64,000 nt of DNA, taken from positions 1-64,000 of the forward strand of contig NZ_NVQF01000016.1 of the NCBI RefSeq assembly GCF_002592005.1, given 5' to 3'. A program made the position numbers and the translations under genes. This document shows positions 37,830 through 46,812 of this stretch, in pieces. Source of the stretch: Mycolicibacterium palauense. GTDB lineage: Bacteria > Actinomycetota > Actinomycetes > Mycobacteriales > Mycobacteriaceae. Every line of letters begins with the position of its first letter. The first letter of the stretch is position 1. The notes beneath the pieces were generated by a model that saw only the letters and a program-made list of their open reading frames with translations, was not told the origin of the DNA and ran no database searches.

Positions 37830-39026
37830 CTAGAGACGTTCGATGATGGTGGCGTTGGCCATGCCGCCGCCTTCGCACATGGTCTGCAGCCCGTAGCGCC
37901 CGTCACGCTGCCGCAGCGCGTTGACCAGGGTGGTCATGATGCGCGTGCCGCTGGCCCCCAGCGGGTGGCCCAGCGCGACGGCGCCGCCGTTGACGTTGGT
38001 GCGTTCCAGATCGGCTCCGGTGTCGCGGGCCCAGGACAGCACCACCGGTGCGAACGCCTCGTTGACCTCGAACAGGTCGATGTCGGCGAGGCTCAGCCCC
38101 GAACGGGCCAGCACCTTGCCGGTGGCCGGGATCACGCCGGTGAGCATGTACAGCGGGTCCGACCCCACCACGGCGGTGGTGTGGATGCGGGCCAACGGCT
38201 GCAGGCCCAGGCGGCGGGCGGCCGCACCGCTGGCGATCATCACCGCCGCACTGCCGTCGGACAGCGGCGACGAGTTGCCGGGGGTGATCCGCCAACCGAT
38301 CTGCGGAAACCGTGCCCCCAGGGCCTCGTCGCGGAAAGCGGGCCGCAGGCCGGCCAGGGTCTCGACGGTGGTGCCGGGCCGGATGCCCTCGTCGACGGAC
38401 AGGCCGGCGATCGGGGCCACCTCGTCGTCGAACCGGCCCTCCTTGGTCGCCGCGGCGGCCTTCTCGTGGCTGGCGGCGGAGAACTCGTCGAGTTCGGTGC
38501 GCGACAGGTCCCACTTCGCCGCGATCAGCTCGGCGCTGACGCCCTGGGGGACCAGCCCCTCGGGGTAGCGTCCGGCCATGCCCGCGCCGAACGGATCCGA
38601 GCCGGGCAGCACCGAGGAGCCCATCGGGACCCGGCTCATCGACTCCACCCCGGCGGCGATGACGACGTCGTAGGCGCCGGCCAGGACCCCCTGGGCGGCG
38701 AAGCTGATGGCCTGCTGGCTGCTGCCGCACTGGCGGTCCACGGTGGTGCCGGGCACCGTCTCGGGGAAGCCCGCGCCCAGCAGCGCGTTGCGGGCGATGT
38801 TGACGGCCTGGTCGCCGACCTGCGTGACCGCGCCCGCGATGACGTCGTCGACCTGGCCCGGGTCCACGCCGGCGCGGTGTACGACCTCGCGCAGGCTGTG
38901 TGCCAGCAGGTCGGCCGGCAGCACGCCGTGCAGGGCGCCGCCGGGCTTGCCCTTGCCGACGGGCGTACGCACGGCGGCGACGATGACGGCATCGCGGTCG
39001 GAGTAACCGACGCTCGAACTGGCCAT
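37830..39026 (-). CDS. thiolase family protein (acetyl-CoA acyltransferase, FadA-like)
   Basis: A 398-residue thiolase. The acyl-enzyme Cys is C100 in VDRQCGSSQQA; the second site has NVNGGAVALGHPLGASG with the catalytic His, and the C-terminal Cys is in CEGGGMANATII. GGAGG lies 6 bp before the ATG at 39026. It catalyses CoA-dependent cleavage of 3-ketoacyl-CoA, or the reverse. It is divergent from an HxlR regulator and separated by palindromes, so it is likely that regulator's target. Confidence 0.93.
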   Translation of the reverse strand: MASSSVGYSDRDAVIVAAVRTPVGKGKPGGALHGVLPADLLAHSLREVVHRAGVDPGQVDDVIAGAVTQVGDQAVNIARNALLGAGFPETVPGTTVDRQCGSSQQAISFAAQGVLAGAYDVVIAAGVESMSRVPMGSSVLPGSDPFGAGMAGRYPEGLVPQGVSAELIAAKWDLSRTELDEFSAASHEKAAAATKEGRFDDEVAPIAGLSVDEGIRPGTTVETLAGLRPAFRDEALGARFPQIGWRITPGNSSPLSDGSAAVMIASGAAARRLGLQPLARIHTTAVVGSDPLYMLTGVIPATGKVLARSGLSLADIDLFEVNEAFAPVVLSWARDTGADLERTNVNGGAVALGHPLGASGTRIMTTLVNALRQRDGRYGLQTMCEGGGMANATIIERL

Positions 39027-39041
39027 TGCTGTCCTCCAGAC

Positions 39042-39091
39042 ACTCAGCACTGAGTATTGTTATCTGTACTCAGATATACCACCTGGGTACA
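39042..39091. promoter_or_regulatory. palindromes in the thiolase/HxlR intergenic region
   Basis: ACTCAG-CA-CTGAGT (39042-39055) is a perfect inverted repeat. TGTACTCAG ... CTGGGTACA (39065-39073 and 39083-39091) is a second, matching 8 of 9, and both share ACTCAG. They sit between divergent start codons (106 bp). TATAGT just downstream could be the -10 of the HxlR gene. The natural binder is the HxlR protein. Confidence 0.55.
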
Positions 39092-39132
39092 GCTAGGTAT
39101 AGTCAGAACAACGCAGAAGTGAGGCGGATTAC

Positions 39133-39654
39133 ATGTCGCATCCGGCGGGGGTCCTGCAGGGGCCGCTGACCGACCGGGACGCCTGGTCGGCGGTCGGCGA
39201 ATGCCCGATCGAGAAAACCATGGCCGTGGCGGGCACCAAGTCGGCGATGCTCATCATGCGGGAGGCCTACTACGGCACCACCCGGTTCGACGACTTCGCG
39301 CGGCGCGTCGGCATCACCAAGGCCGCCACCTCGGCGCGGCTGGCCGAACTGGTCGACGCCGGACTGTTGTGCAAGCAGCCCTACCGCGAGCCGGGACAGC
39401 GGGTGCGCGACGAGTACGTGCTGACCCAGGCCGGCGTGGACTTCATGCCGGTGGTGTGGTCGATGTTCCAGTGGGGCCGCTCGCACCTGCCCAACAACGG
39501 CAGGCTGAGGCTGACCCACCGCGGATGCGGGGCCGAGGCCCGGGTCCAGATCGTCTGCGACGAGGGCCACCAGGTGCCGTTGGACGAACTGGGCATGCGG
39601 TTGGTCAAGAGCACCCCGCCCGGGAACGCCCCGGCGGAGCACACCCGCGGTTGA
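39133..39654 (+). CDS. HxlR-family transcriptional regulator
   Basis: A 173-residue winged-helix regulator. It has the HxlR layout: ECPIEKTMAVAGTKSAMLIM, then FDDFARRVGITKAATSARLAELVDAGLL and the wing YREPGQRVRDEYVLTQAG. The C-terminal part has four Cys (CGAEA ... CDEGHQ) that could sense metal or redox, a trait of longer HxlR proteins. It is divergent from the thiolase gene. Confidence 0.9.
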   Translation: MSHPAGVLQGPLTDRDAWSAVGECPIEKTMAVAGTKSAMLIMREAYYGTTRFDDFARRVGITKAATSARLAELVDAGLLCKQPYREPGQRVRDEYVLTQAGVDFMPVVWSMFQWGRSHLPNNGRLRLTHRGCGAEARVQIVCDEGHQVPLDELGMRLVKSTPPGNAPAEHTRG

Positions 39655-39757
39655 CGCCGGCCCGCCGACGCCGCGGGATCGATCACCCGGTGCCCCGTGA
39701 CGCGCCGCTGAACTCGTGCGATGCGATCGTCTGTCCGTTGTGATGGGATCTGTCCCT

Positions 39758-42700
39758 ATGGGAATCAAAGTGGCGCTGGAGCATCGCACCAGCTACACCT
39801 TCGACCGGCTGGTCGAAATCTATCCACACGTCGTTCGCCTGCGCCCGGCGCCGCACTCCCGCACCCCGATCGAGGCCTATTCGCTGGAGGTCGAGCCCGC
39901 CGACCACTTCATCAACTGGCAGCAGGATGCGTTCGGCAACTTCCTGGCGCGGCTGGTGTTCCCCAACCGCACCCGTCGGCTGAGCATCACCGTCGGCCTG
40001 ATCGCCGACCTGAAGGTCATCAACCCGTTCGACTTCTTCATCGAGGACTGGGCCGAGACCTTCCCGTTCACCTACCCCAAGGCGCTGCTGGAGGACCTCA
40101 AGCCGTATCTGCGCCGCGTCGACGAGGACGAGGAGGGCAGCGGCCCCGGTGAGCTGGTCACCGAATGGGTGCGCAACTTCTCGGTGGCCCCCGGCACCCG
40201 CACCATCGACTTCCTGGTGGCGCTGAACCGCGCGGTCAACGCCGACGTCGGCTACAGCGTGCGGATGGAGCCCGGCGTCCAAACCCCGGACTACACGCTG
40301 CGCAGCGCCATCGGCTCGTGCCGCGACTCCGCGTGGCTGCTGGTGTCGGTGCTGCGCGAAATGGGTCTGGCCGCCCGGTTCGTCTCCGGCTACCTGGTCC
40401 AGCTGGCCTCCGACGTCGAGGCGCTCGACGGGCCGTCGGGGCCCGCCGCCGATTTCACCGACCTGCACGCCTGGACCGAGGTGTACATCCCGGGCGCGGG
40501 GTGGATCGGTCTGGACCCCACCTCGGGGCTCTTCGCCGGCGAGGGCCACATCCCGCTGTCGGCGACGCCGCACCCGGCGTCCTCGGCGCCGATCACCGGT
40601 GCCACCGGTCCCGCAGAAACCGTCCTGGACTTCTCCAACACCGTGACCAGGGTGCACGAGGATCCCCGGGTGACGCTGCCCTACACCGAGGCGGCCTGGA
40701 CGTCGATCGTGGACCTGGGTGCGCGGGTCGACAAGCGCCTGGCCGACGCCGACGTCCGACTGACCATGGGCGGTGAGCCCACGTTCGTCTCCGTCGACAA
40801 CCAGGTGGACCCCGAGTGGAACACCGATGCCGACGGGCCGCACAAGCGGCAACGGGCCTCGGCGCTGGCCGCCCGGCTGAAGAGCGTGTGGGCCCCCACG
40901 GGACTGGTGCAGCGCAGCCAGGGCAAGTGGTATCCCGGGGAGCCGCTGCCGCGCTGGCAGATCGGGCTGTACTGGCGCAAGGACGGCGAGCCGCTGTGGT
41001 GCGACGGGACACTGCTGGCCGACCCGTGGCCCACCGAGTCCGCGGGCGCGTCGACGGCGGACCCGATCGAGCCCGACGTCGGCTCCCGGTTGCTCGGTGC
41101 GATCGCCGCCGGGCTGAACCTGCCCGCCACCCAGGTTCGGCCCGCCTACGAGGACGCGCTGGCCAGGCTGTCGGCGGCGGTGCGGATGCCCACGGGCAGC
41201 GCCGTCGACCCCGTCGACGACCTCGAGCGTGACAGCGCCGAGGCGAGGGCGCGGATGATGCAGCGACTCGACACCGACGTCGTCGAGCCCGCCGCCTACG
41301 TGCTGCCGCTGCACCGGCGCGACGACGACTCGGGCTGGGCCAGCGCCAACTGGCGGCTGCGGCGCGGTCGACTCGTGCTGCTGGACGGTGACTCACCGGC
41401 CGGCCTGCGGCTGCCGCTGAACTCGATCAGCTGGAAACCGCCGCGCAGCACTCACCCGGGCGACCCGCTGGTGCAGCGGGGTCCGCTCGGCGCGACCGCC
41501 GCCGAGCCCCGGGCCGACGAGGCCGAACTCGACGAGACCGAGGACGCTCCCACCACCGCGCTGGTGGCCGAGATCCGCGACGGCTACCTCCACGTCTACC
41601 TGCCGCCGACCGACGAGCTCGACCACTTCATCGATCTGATCGCCCGGGTGGAGTCCGCCGCGGCGGCCGTCGGCTGCCCGGTGGTGATCGAGGGGTACGG
41701 TCCGCCCTCGGATCCGCGCCTGGACTCGATGACCATCACCCCAGACCCCGGGGTCATCGAAGTCAACGTCGCACCCACGGCCAGCTTCGGCGAGCAGCTC
41801 ACCCAGCTGGAGACGCTCTACGAACAGGCCCGGCTGGCCCGGCTGTCCACCGAGACCTTCGATGTCGACGGCGGGCACGGCGGCACCGGCGGCGGCAACC
41901 ACATCACGCTGGGCGGGATCAGCCCGGCCGAATCCCCGCTGCTGCGCCGCCCCGACCTGCTGGTGTCGATGCTGACCTACTGGCAGCGCCACCCGTCGCT
42001 GTCCTACCTGTTCTCCGGCCGGTTCATCGGCACCACCTCGCAGGCACCGCGGGTCGACGAGGGCCGCCTCGACGCCCTCTACGAACTCGAGATCGCCTTC
42101 GCCGAGATCCACCGGCTGGCCGAGGGCAAGGCCGCACAACCCTGGGTGACCGACCGTGCGCTGCGCCACCTGCTGACCGACATCACCGGCAACACCCACC
42201 GCGCCGAGTTCTGCATCGACAAGCTCTACAGCCCCGACAGTGCGCGGGGCCGGCTGGGCCTGCTGGAGCTGCGCGGCTTCGAAATGCCGCCGCACTACCA
42301 GATGGCCATGGTGCAGTCGCTGCTGGTGCGCGCGCTGGTGTCGTGGTTCTGGGACGAACCGCTGCGCGCGCCGTTGATCCGGCACGGCGCCAACCTGCAC
42401 GGCCGCTACCTGCTGCCGCACTTCATCATCCACGACATCGCCGAGGTCGCCGCCGACCTGCGCCACTACGGCATCAACTTCGACACCAGCTGGCTGGACC
42501 CGTTCACCGAGTTCCGGTTCCCGCGGGTGGGCACCGCCGTGTTCGACGGTGTGGAGATCGAGCTGCGCGGGGCCATCGAGCCGTGGAACACCCTGGGTGA
42601 GGAGTCCACCGCCGGCGGTACGGCCCGCTATGTCGACTCCTCGGTGGAACGGCTGCAGGTCCGCCTCATCGGCGCCGACCGGCAGCGCTACGTCGTGACC

Positions 42701-43096
42701 TGCAACGGCTATCCGATCCCGCTGTTGGCCACCGACAATCCCGACGTCCAGGTCGGCGGTGTGCGCTACCGCGCCTGGCAGCCGCCCAGCGCGCTGCACC
42801 CGACCATCACCGTGGACGGCCCGCTGCGCTTCGAGCTCGTCGACACCGCCTCGGGGATGTCGCGTGGCGGCTGCACCTACCACGTGGCCCATCCGGGGGG
42901 CCGCGCCTACGACACGCCGCCGGTCAACGCCGTGGAGGCCGAATCGCGGCGCGGTCGGCGCTTCGAGGCCACCGGGTTCACCCCCGGCAAGGTCGACATG
43001 TCCGACATTCGCGAGAAGCAGGCCCGCCAGTCCATCGATGTGGGCGCGCCGGGGGTCTTGGACCTGCGCCGGGTGCGTACTGTGCTGCAGTACTGA
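39758..43096 (+). CDS. transglutaminase-like DUF2126 protein (Rv2566-like)
   Basis: A very large cytoplasmic protein of 1112 residues (H37Rv Rv2566 about 1140). The N-terminal quarter is a bacterial transglutaminase-like fold with a complete triad: C188 (SAIGSCRDSAW), H237 (DLHAWTEVYIPGAGWIGLD) and D253. The remainder is the DUF2126 region, from about residue 320 onward, with conserved TMGGEPTFVS, HITLGGI and AEFCIDKLYSP; DUF2126 resembles glutamine-synthetase/ATP-grasp-associated ligase domains in context but its activity is unknown to me. First gene of a collinear four-gene cassette. In this superfamily the triad works as a peptidase or amidase rather than a cross-linker. The start MGIKVALEHRTSYTF is the usual one. 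Confidence 0.9.
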   Translation: MGIKVALEHRTSYTFDRLVEIYPHVVRLRPAPHSRTPIEAYSLEVEPADHFINWQQDAFGNFLARLVFPNRTRRLSITVGLIADLKVINPFDFFIEDWAETFPFTYPKALLEDLKPYLRRVDEDEEGSGPGELVTEWVRNFSVAPGTRTIDFLVALNRAVNADVGYSVRMEPGVQTPDYTLRSAIGSCRDSAWLLVSVLREMGLAARFVSGYLVQLASDVEALDGPSGPAADFTDLHAWTEVYIPGAGWIGLDPTSGLFAGEGHIPLSATPHPASSAPITGATGPAETVLDFSNTVTRVHEDPRVTLPYTEAAWTSIVDLGARVDKRLADADVRLTMGGEPTFVSVDNQVDPEWNTDADGPHKRQRASALAARLKSVWAPTGLVQRSQGKWYPGEPLPRWQIGLYWRKDGEPLWCDGTLLADPWPTESAGASTADPIEPDVGSRLLGAIAAGLNLPATQVRPAYEDALARLSAAVRMPTGSAVDPVDDLERDSAEARARMMQRLDTDVVEPAAYVLPLHRRDDDSGWASANWRLRRGRLVLLDGDSPAGLRLPLNSISWKPPRSTHPGDPLVQRGPLGATAAEPRADEAELDETEDAPTTALVAEIRDGYLHVYLPPTDELDHFIDLIARVESAAAAVGCPVVIEGYGPPSDPRLDSMTITPDPGVIEVNVAPTASFGEQLTQLETLYEQARLARLSTETFDVDGGHGGTGGGNHITLGGISPAESPLLRRPDLLVSMLTYWQRHPSLSYLFSGRFIGTTSQAPRVDEGRLDALYELEIAFAEIHRLAEGKAAQPWVTDRALRHLLTDITGNTHRAEFCIDKLYSPDSARGRLGLLELRGFEMPPHYQMAMVQSLLVRALVSWFWDEPLRAPLIRHGANLHGRYLLPHFIIHDIAEVAADLRHYGINFDTSWLDPFTEFRFPRVGTAVFDGVEIELRGAIEPWNTLGEESTAGGTARYVDSSVERLQVRLIGADRQRYVVTCNGYPIPLLATDNPDVQVGGVRYRAWQPPSALHPTITVDGPLRFELVDTASGMSRGGCTYHVAHPGGRAYDTPPVNAVEAESRRGRRFEATGFTPGKVDMSDIREKQARQSIDVGAPGVLDLRRVRTVLQY

Positions 43097-43150
43097 TGGG
43101 CAACTGACCGACACGCGCCCCGGAGGGTGAGAGTGACCGGGCGGCTGGCG

Positions 43151-43174
43151 ATATTGCATGTCATATTGCATGTC
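43151..43174 (+). repeat. perfect 12-bp tandem repeat
   Basis: ATATTGCATGTC occurs at 43151-43162 and again at 43163-43174, about 25 bp before the start of the ATP-grasp gene. AT-rich in a GC-rich region; it could hold a promoter element (several TATTGC/CATATT cores), but none could be assigned. Confidence 0.75.
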
Positions 43175-43198
43175 ATTGAAGAGTTCAGGAGGTAGGCG

Positions 43199-45883
43199 TT
43201 GAACGCACCGCTGCCTTCCTCCAGCGCGCAGGACCAGTCGGATCAGTCGGAGCCGCGCGATCCCGATCAGCTGCTGGCCGGGTACCGGCGGGCCCGTGCC
43301 CAGCAGCCGCTGTTCGGGCTGCGCGGCACCACCGAGACCGGCTACGACGAATTCATCGACCCCGACGGCGCCGTCCGGCCGGCCTGGCGCGAGCTGGCCG
43401 AGGTGGTCGCCGACCGGGGCCGCGCCGGTCTGGAGCGGCTGCGCAGCGAGGTGCAGGGGCTCGTCGACAACGACGGCATCACCTACATCCAGGTCGAGGA
43501 CGAAGCACCCCGCGGTGCGCTGTCGACCAACGGCCACCGCAACGCCGTACCCGGGCCGTGGCACCTGGATGCGGTCCCGCTGCTGATCTCCTCCGCGGAC
43601 TGGGAAGACCTCGAGGCCGGGATGCTGCAGCGGGCCCGGCTGTTCGACGCCGTGCTGACCGACCTGTACGGGGCACGCCGGTCCATCACCACGGGGGTGC
43701 TTCCGCCGCAGCTGGTCTTCGCGCATCCCGGCTATGTGCGGGCGGCCCGGGGGATCACCGTTCCCGGACGCCACCAGCTGTTCATGTACGCCTGCGACGT
43801 GGGCCGCAACGCGGCCGGCGAGTTCGCCGTGAACGCCGACTGGACCCAGGCCCCCTCCGGGGCCGGCTACGCGCTGGCCGACCGCCGGGTGGTGTCGCAG
43901 ACCATCCCGGACCTCTACGAACGCATCGCACCGCGCTCGACGTCGCCGTTCGCCCAGGCGTTGCGGCTCTCGCTCATCGACGCCGCGCCGGAGTCCGCCG
44001 AGGATCCCGTCGTGGTGGTGCTCAGCCCCGGCATCCACTCCGAGACCGCGTTCGACCAGGCCTACCTGGCCTCGATCCTGGGTTTCCCGCTGGTCGAGAG
44101 CGCAGACCTGGTGGTGCTCGACGGCAAGCTGTGGATGCGTTCCCTGGGCACCCTCAAACGCGTCGACGTGGTGCTGCGCCGGGTGGACGCGGTGTACTCC
44201 GACCCGCTGGACCTGCGGGCCGACTCGCGCCTGGGGGTGGTGGGCCTGGTGGAGGCCCAGCGCCGGGGCGCGGTGACCGTCGTCAACACCCTGGGCAGCG
44301 GGATCCTGGAGAGTCCGGGAATCCAGCGGTTCCTGCCCGAACTCGCCGACCGGTTGCTGGGGGAGACCCCGCTGTTGCCCACCCCGAGCCTGTACTGGGG
44401 TGGCATCGACCTGGAGCGGGCGCACCTGCTGGCGCACCTGGACTCGCTGCTGATCCGGCCCACCGCGGGCGGACAGACCCTGGTGGGGCCGGGGTTGTCG
44501 GGCTCCCAGCTGGACCGGCTGGCCGAACGCATCGCCGCGACGCCGTGGCAGTGGGTGGGTCAGGAGCTGCCGCAGTTCTCCTCGGCGCCCACCGCGCACT
44601 ATCCGGGCGGGCTGGCCGCGGCCGGCGTCGGGATGCGGCTGTTCGCGGTGTCCCAACGCGGGGGATACGCGCCGATGATCGGCGGTCTGGGCTACGTGGT
44701 GGCCCCCGGTGTCGCGTCGCACAAGCTGCACACGGTCGCCGCCAAGGACATCTGGGTGCTGCCGGCCGCCCGCGCCGGTGCCGAGAAGGTGGTCACCGCT
44801 CCCACCGCGGAGATGCCGGTGTTCACCCCCGCGGGCACCCGCGGCATCAGCTCGCCGCGCGTGCTCTCCGATCTGTTCTGGACCGGCCGCTACGCCGAGC
44901 GCGCGGAGAACATGGCCCGGCTGCTGACCGTCACCCGCGAGCGGTTCCACGAATACCGGCACCGCCAGGACACCTACGCCAGCGACTGCGTGCCGGTGCT
45001 GCTCACCGCCCTGGGCGCCATCACCGGCACCGACACCGGAGCCGACGGCGACGCCGCGGAGATGATCGCCGTGGCCCCGACCACGCTGTGGTCGCTGACC
45101 ACCGACCGGTCGCGCTCCGGTTCCCTGGCCCAGTCGGTGGAACGGCTGGGGCTGGCCGCCCGGGCGGTGCGCGACCAGATGTCCAACGACACGTGGATGG
45201 TGCTGGCCGCCGTGGACCGCGCGGTGCTCTACTCCTCGGACACCCCACCGGAATCCGGGGTGCGCGGTGACGCGCTGATGGCGACGGCGCACGCCCGCAC
45301 CCTGGCGGGCATGCTGTCGCTGGCCGGTGTGGCCGCCGAATCGATGGTCCGCGACGTGGGCTGGATGATGATGGACATCGGCAAACGCATCGAGCGCGGG
45401 CTGGCGCTGACGGCACTGTTGCGGGCCACCCTGACCACGGTGCGCCATCCCGAGGCCGAGCAGGCGATCACCGAGTCGACGCTGGTGGCCTGTGAGTCCT
45501 CGGTGATCTACCGGCGGCGCAATCTCGGCAAGGTCAGCATCGCCGCGGTCGCCGAGCTGCTGTTGTTCGACGCCGAGAACCCCCGTTCGCTGGTGTATCA
45601 GCTCGAGCAGTTGCGCGAGCACCTGCGGGCCCTGCCCGGGGCCTCGGGATCCTCGCGCGCCGAGCGCCTGGTCGACGACATCAGCACCCGGCTGCGCCGG
45701 CTGGATCCCGACGAGCTCGAAGACGTCTCCGAGGACGGCCGCCGCGCCGAGCTCGCGGGTCTGCTCGAGGGTGTGCATTCGGGGCTGCGCGAGCTGTCCA
45801 ACGTCATCACCGCCACCCAACTGTCGCTGCCCGGCGGGATGCAGCCGTTGTGGGGTCCCGACGAGCGGCGGGAGGTGCCGTGA
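43199..45883 (+). CDS. circularly permuted ATP-grasp + alpha-E domain protein (Rv2567-like)
   Basis: An 894-residue fusion. About residues 90-480 form the circularly permuted ATP-grasp type 2 domain (ITYIQVEDEAPRGAL, LFMYACDVGRNAAGEFAV, VLSPGIHSETAFDQAYLA, LWMRSLGTLKRVDVVLRRVD, PTPSLYWGG). About residues 550-860 form the helical alpha-E domain (SPRVLSDLFWTGRYAERAEN, RDVGWMMMDIGKRIERGLAL). In many bacteria these are separate proteins (COG2308 and COG2307). The family is predicted to make amide bonds on peptides using ATP. The TTG start is backed by AGGAGG 6 bp upstream. It overlaps the next gene by 4 bp (GTGA). Confidence 0.9.
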   Translation: MNAPLPSSSAQDQSDQSEPRDPDQLLAGYRRARAQQPLFGLRGTTETGYDEFIDPDGAVRPAWRELAEVVADRGRAGLERLRSEVQGLVDNDGITYIQVEDEAPRGALSTNGHRNAVPGPWHLDAVPLLISSADWEDLEAGMLQRARLFDAVLTDLYGARRSITTGVLPPQLVFAHPGYVRAARGITVPGRHQLFMYACDVGRNAAGEFAVNADWTQAPSGAGYALADRRVVSQTIPDLYERIAPRSTSPFAQALRLSLIDAAPESAEDPVVVVLSPGIHSETAFDQAYLASILGFPLVESADLVVLDGKLWMRSLGTLKRVDVVLRRVDAVYSDPLDLRADSRLGVVGLVEAQRRGAVTVVNTLGSGILESPGIQRFLPELADRLLGETPLLPTPSLYWGGIDLERAHLLAHLDSLLIRPTAGGQTLVGPGLSGSQLDRLAERIAATPWQWVGQELPQFSSAPTAHYPGGLAAAGVGMRLFAVSQRGGYAPMIGGLGYVVAPGVASHKLHTVAAKDIWVLPAARAGAEKVVTAPTAEMPVFTPAGTRGISSPRVLSDLFWTGRYAERAENMARLLTVTRERFHEYRHRQDTYASDCVPVLLTALGAITGTDTGADGDAAEMIAVAPTTLWSLTTDRSRSGSLAQSVERLGLAARAVRDQMSNDTWMVLAAVDRAVLYSSDTPPESGVRGDALMATAHARTLAGMLSLAGVAAESMVRDVGWMMMDIGKRIERGLALTALLRATLTTVRHPEAEQAITESTLVACESSVIYRRRNLGKVSIAAVAELLLFDAENPRSLVYQLEQLREHLRALPGASGSSRAERLVDDISTRLRRLDPDELEDVSEDGRRAELAGLLEGVHSGLRELSNVITATQLSLPGGMQPLWGPDERREVP

Positions 45884-46812
45884 CCGCGTTCACCGACGGT
45901 CCCACCGTCAGTCCCGGCAGCCGCTGCTACCGGGTGAGTCACCGCACCGTGTACACCTACTCCGACGTGGTCACCAGCTCCTACGGCCGGGGGTTTCTGA
46001 CCCCACGCGACACCGGCCGGCAGCGCTGCATCAGCTACGACGTCGAGATCGACCCGACCCCGTCGGATCGCTCCACCAGCCGCGACGCCTACGGCAACAT
46101 CAGCTCGTATTTCCATGTCACCCAACGGCACCGGGCACTGACCGTCGAGTGCAGCTCGGTGGTGGAGGTCGACCCGCCGCCGGCCGAACTCTACGGCGCC
46201 GGTTCGGCGCTGGCGCCGTGGGAGATCGCGCGTCCGGTCGGCCTCGACGGTGCCCTGGCCACCGAGTTCACCCTGGATCTGCAACCGCCGGAGATCTCCG
46301 ACGGGGTGCGCGACTACGCGGCGCCGAGTTTCGTGCCCGGGCGGCCGTTGATCGAGGTGCTGGCCGACCTCAACCACCGGATCTTCACCGACTTCACCTA
46401 CCGCTCCGGGTCGACGACCGTGTCGACCCAGGTCAACGAGGTGCTCGAGGCACGCGAGGGCGTGTGTCAGGACTTCGCGCGGCTGGCGATCGCGTGCCTG
46501 CGCGCCAACGGGCTGGCGGCCAGCTATGTGTCGGGGTACCTGGCCACCGACCCCCCGCCGGGCAAGGAGCGCATGGTCGGCGTCGACGCCACCCACGCGT
46601 GGGCGTCGGTGTGGACACCGCAGAACCAGTGGCTGGGACTGGACCCGACCAACGACCAGATGGTCGACGAGCGTTACATCATCGTCGGATGGGGTAGAGA
46701 TTACGCGGACGTTCCGCCGCTGCGCGGAATCATCTACACCGATTCGGAGAGTAGCGTGATCGACGTCGCCGTCGACGTGGCTCCCTTCGAGGGAGGAGTG
46801 CTGCATGCGTGA
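45880..46812 (+). CDS. transglutaminase-like cysteine peptidase (Rv2569c-like)
   Basis: A 310-residue protein with the bacterial transglutaminase N-terminal beta domain (YRVSHRTVYTYSDVVTSSYG) and the catalytic core: C196 (EGVCQDFARLAIACLR), H239 (DATHAWASVW) and D255 (GLDPTND). The triad is intact. No signal peptide. The GTG overlaps the preceding stop, and its end overlaps the metallopeptidase start by 8 bp, so all are co-translated. It probably acts on peptides or isopeptides made by the ATP-grasp partner; that is inference from family context. Confidence 0.9.
   Translation: MTAFTDGPTVSPGSRCYRVSHRTVYTYSDVVTSSYGRGFLTPRDTGRQRCISYDVEIDPTPSDRSTSRDAYGNISSYFHVTQRHRALTVECSSVVEVDPPPAELYGAGSALAPWEIARPVGLDGALATEFTLDLQPPEISDGVRDYAAPSFVPGRPLIEVLADLNHRIFTDFTYRSGSTTVSTQVNEVLEAREGVCQDFARLAIACLRANGLAASYVSGYLATDPPPGKERMVGVDATHAWASVWTPQNQWLGLDPTNDQMVDERYIIVGWGRDYADVPPLRGIIYTDSESSVIDVAVDVAPFEGGVLHA

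Noticed and set aside
41393..45820. Very long minus-strand ORF (1475 codons) opposite the ATP-grasp cassette
   Set aside because: It is the antisense of two well-supported genes; long antisense frames arise from high GC at third positions. Its composition (Gly, Arg, His, Gln-rich, no domain) is typical of shadow ORFs.
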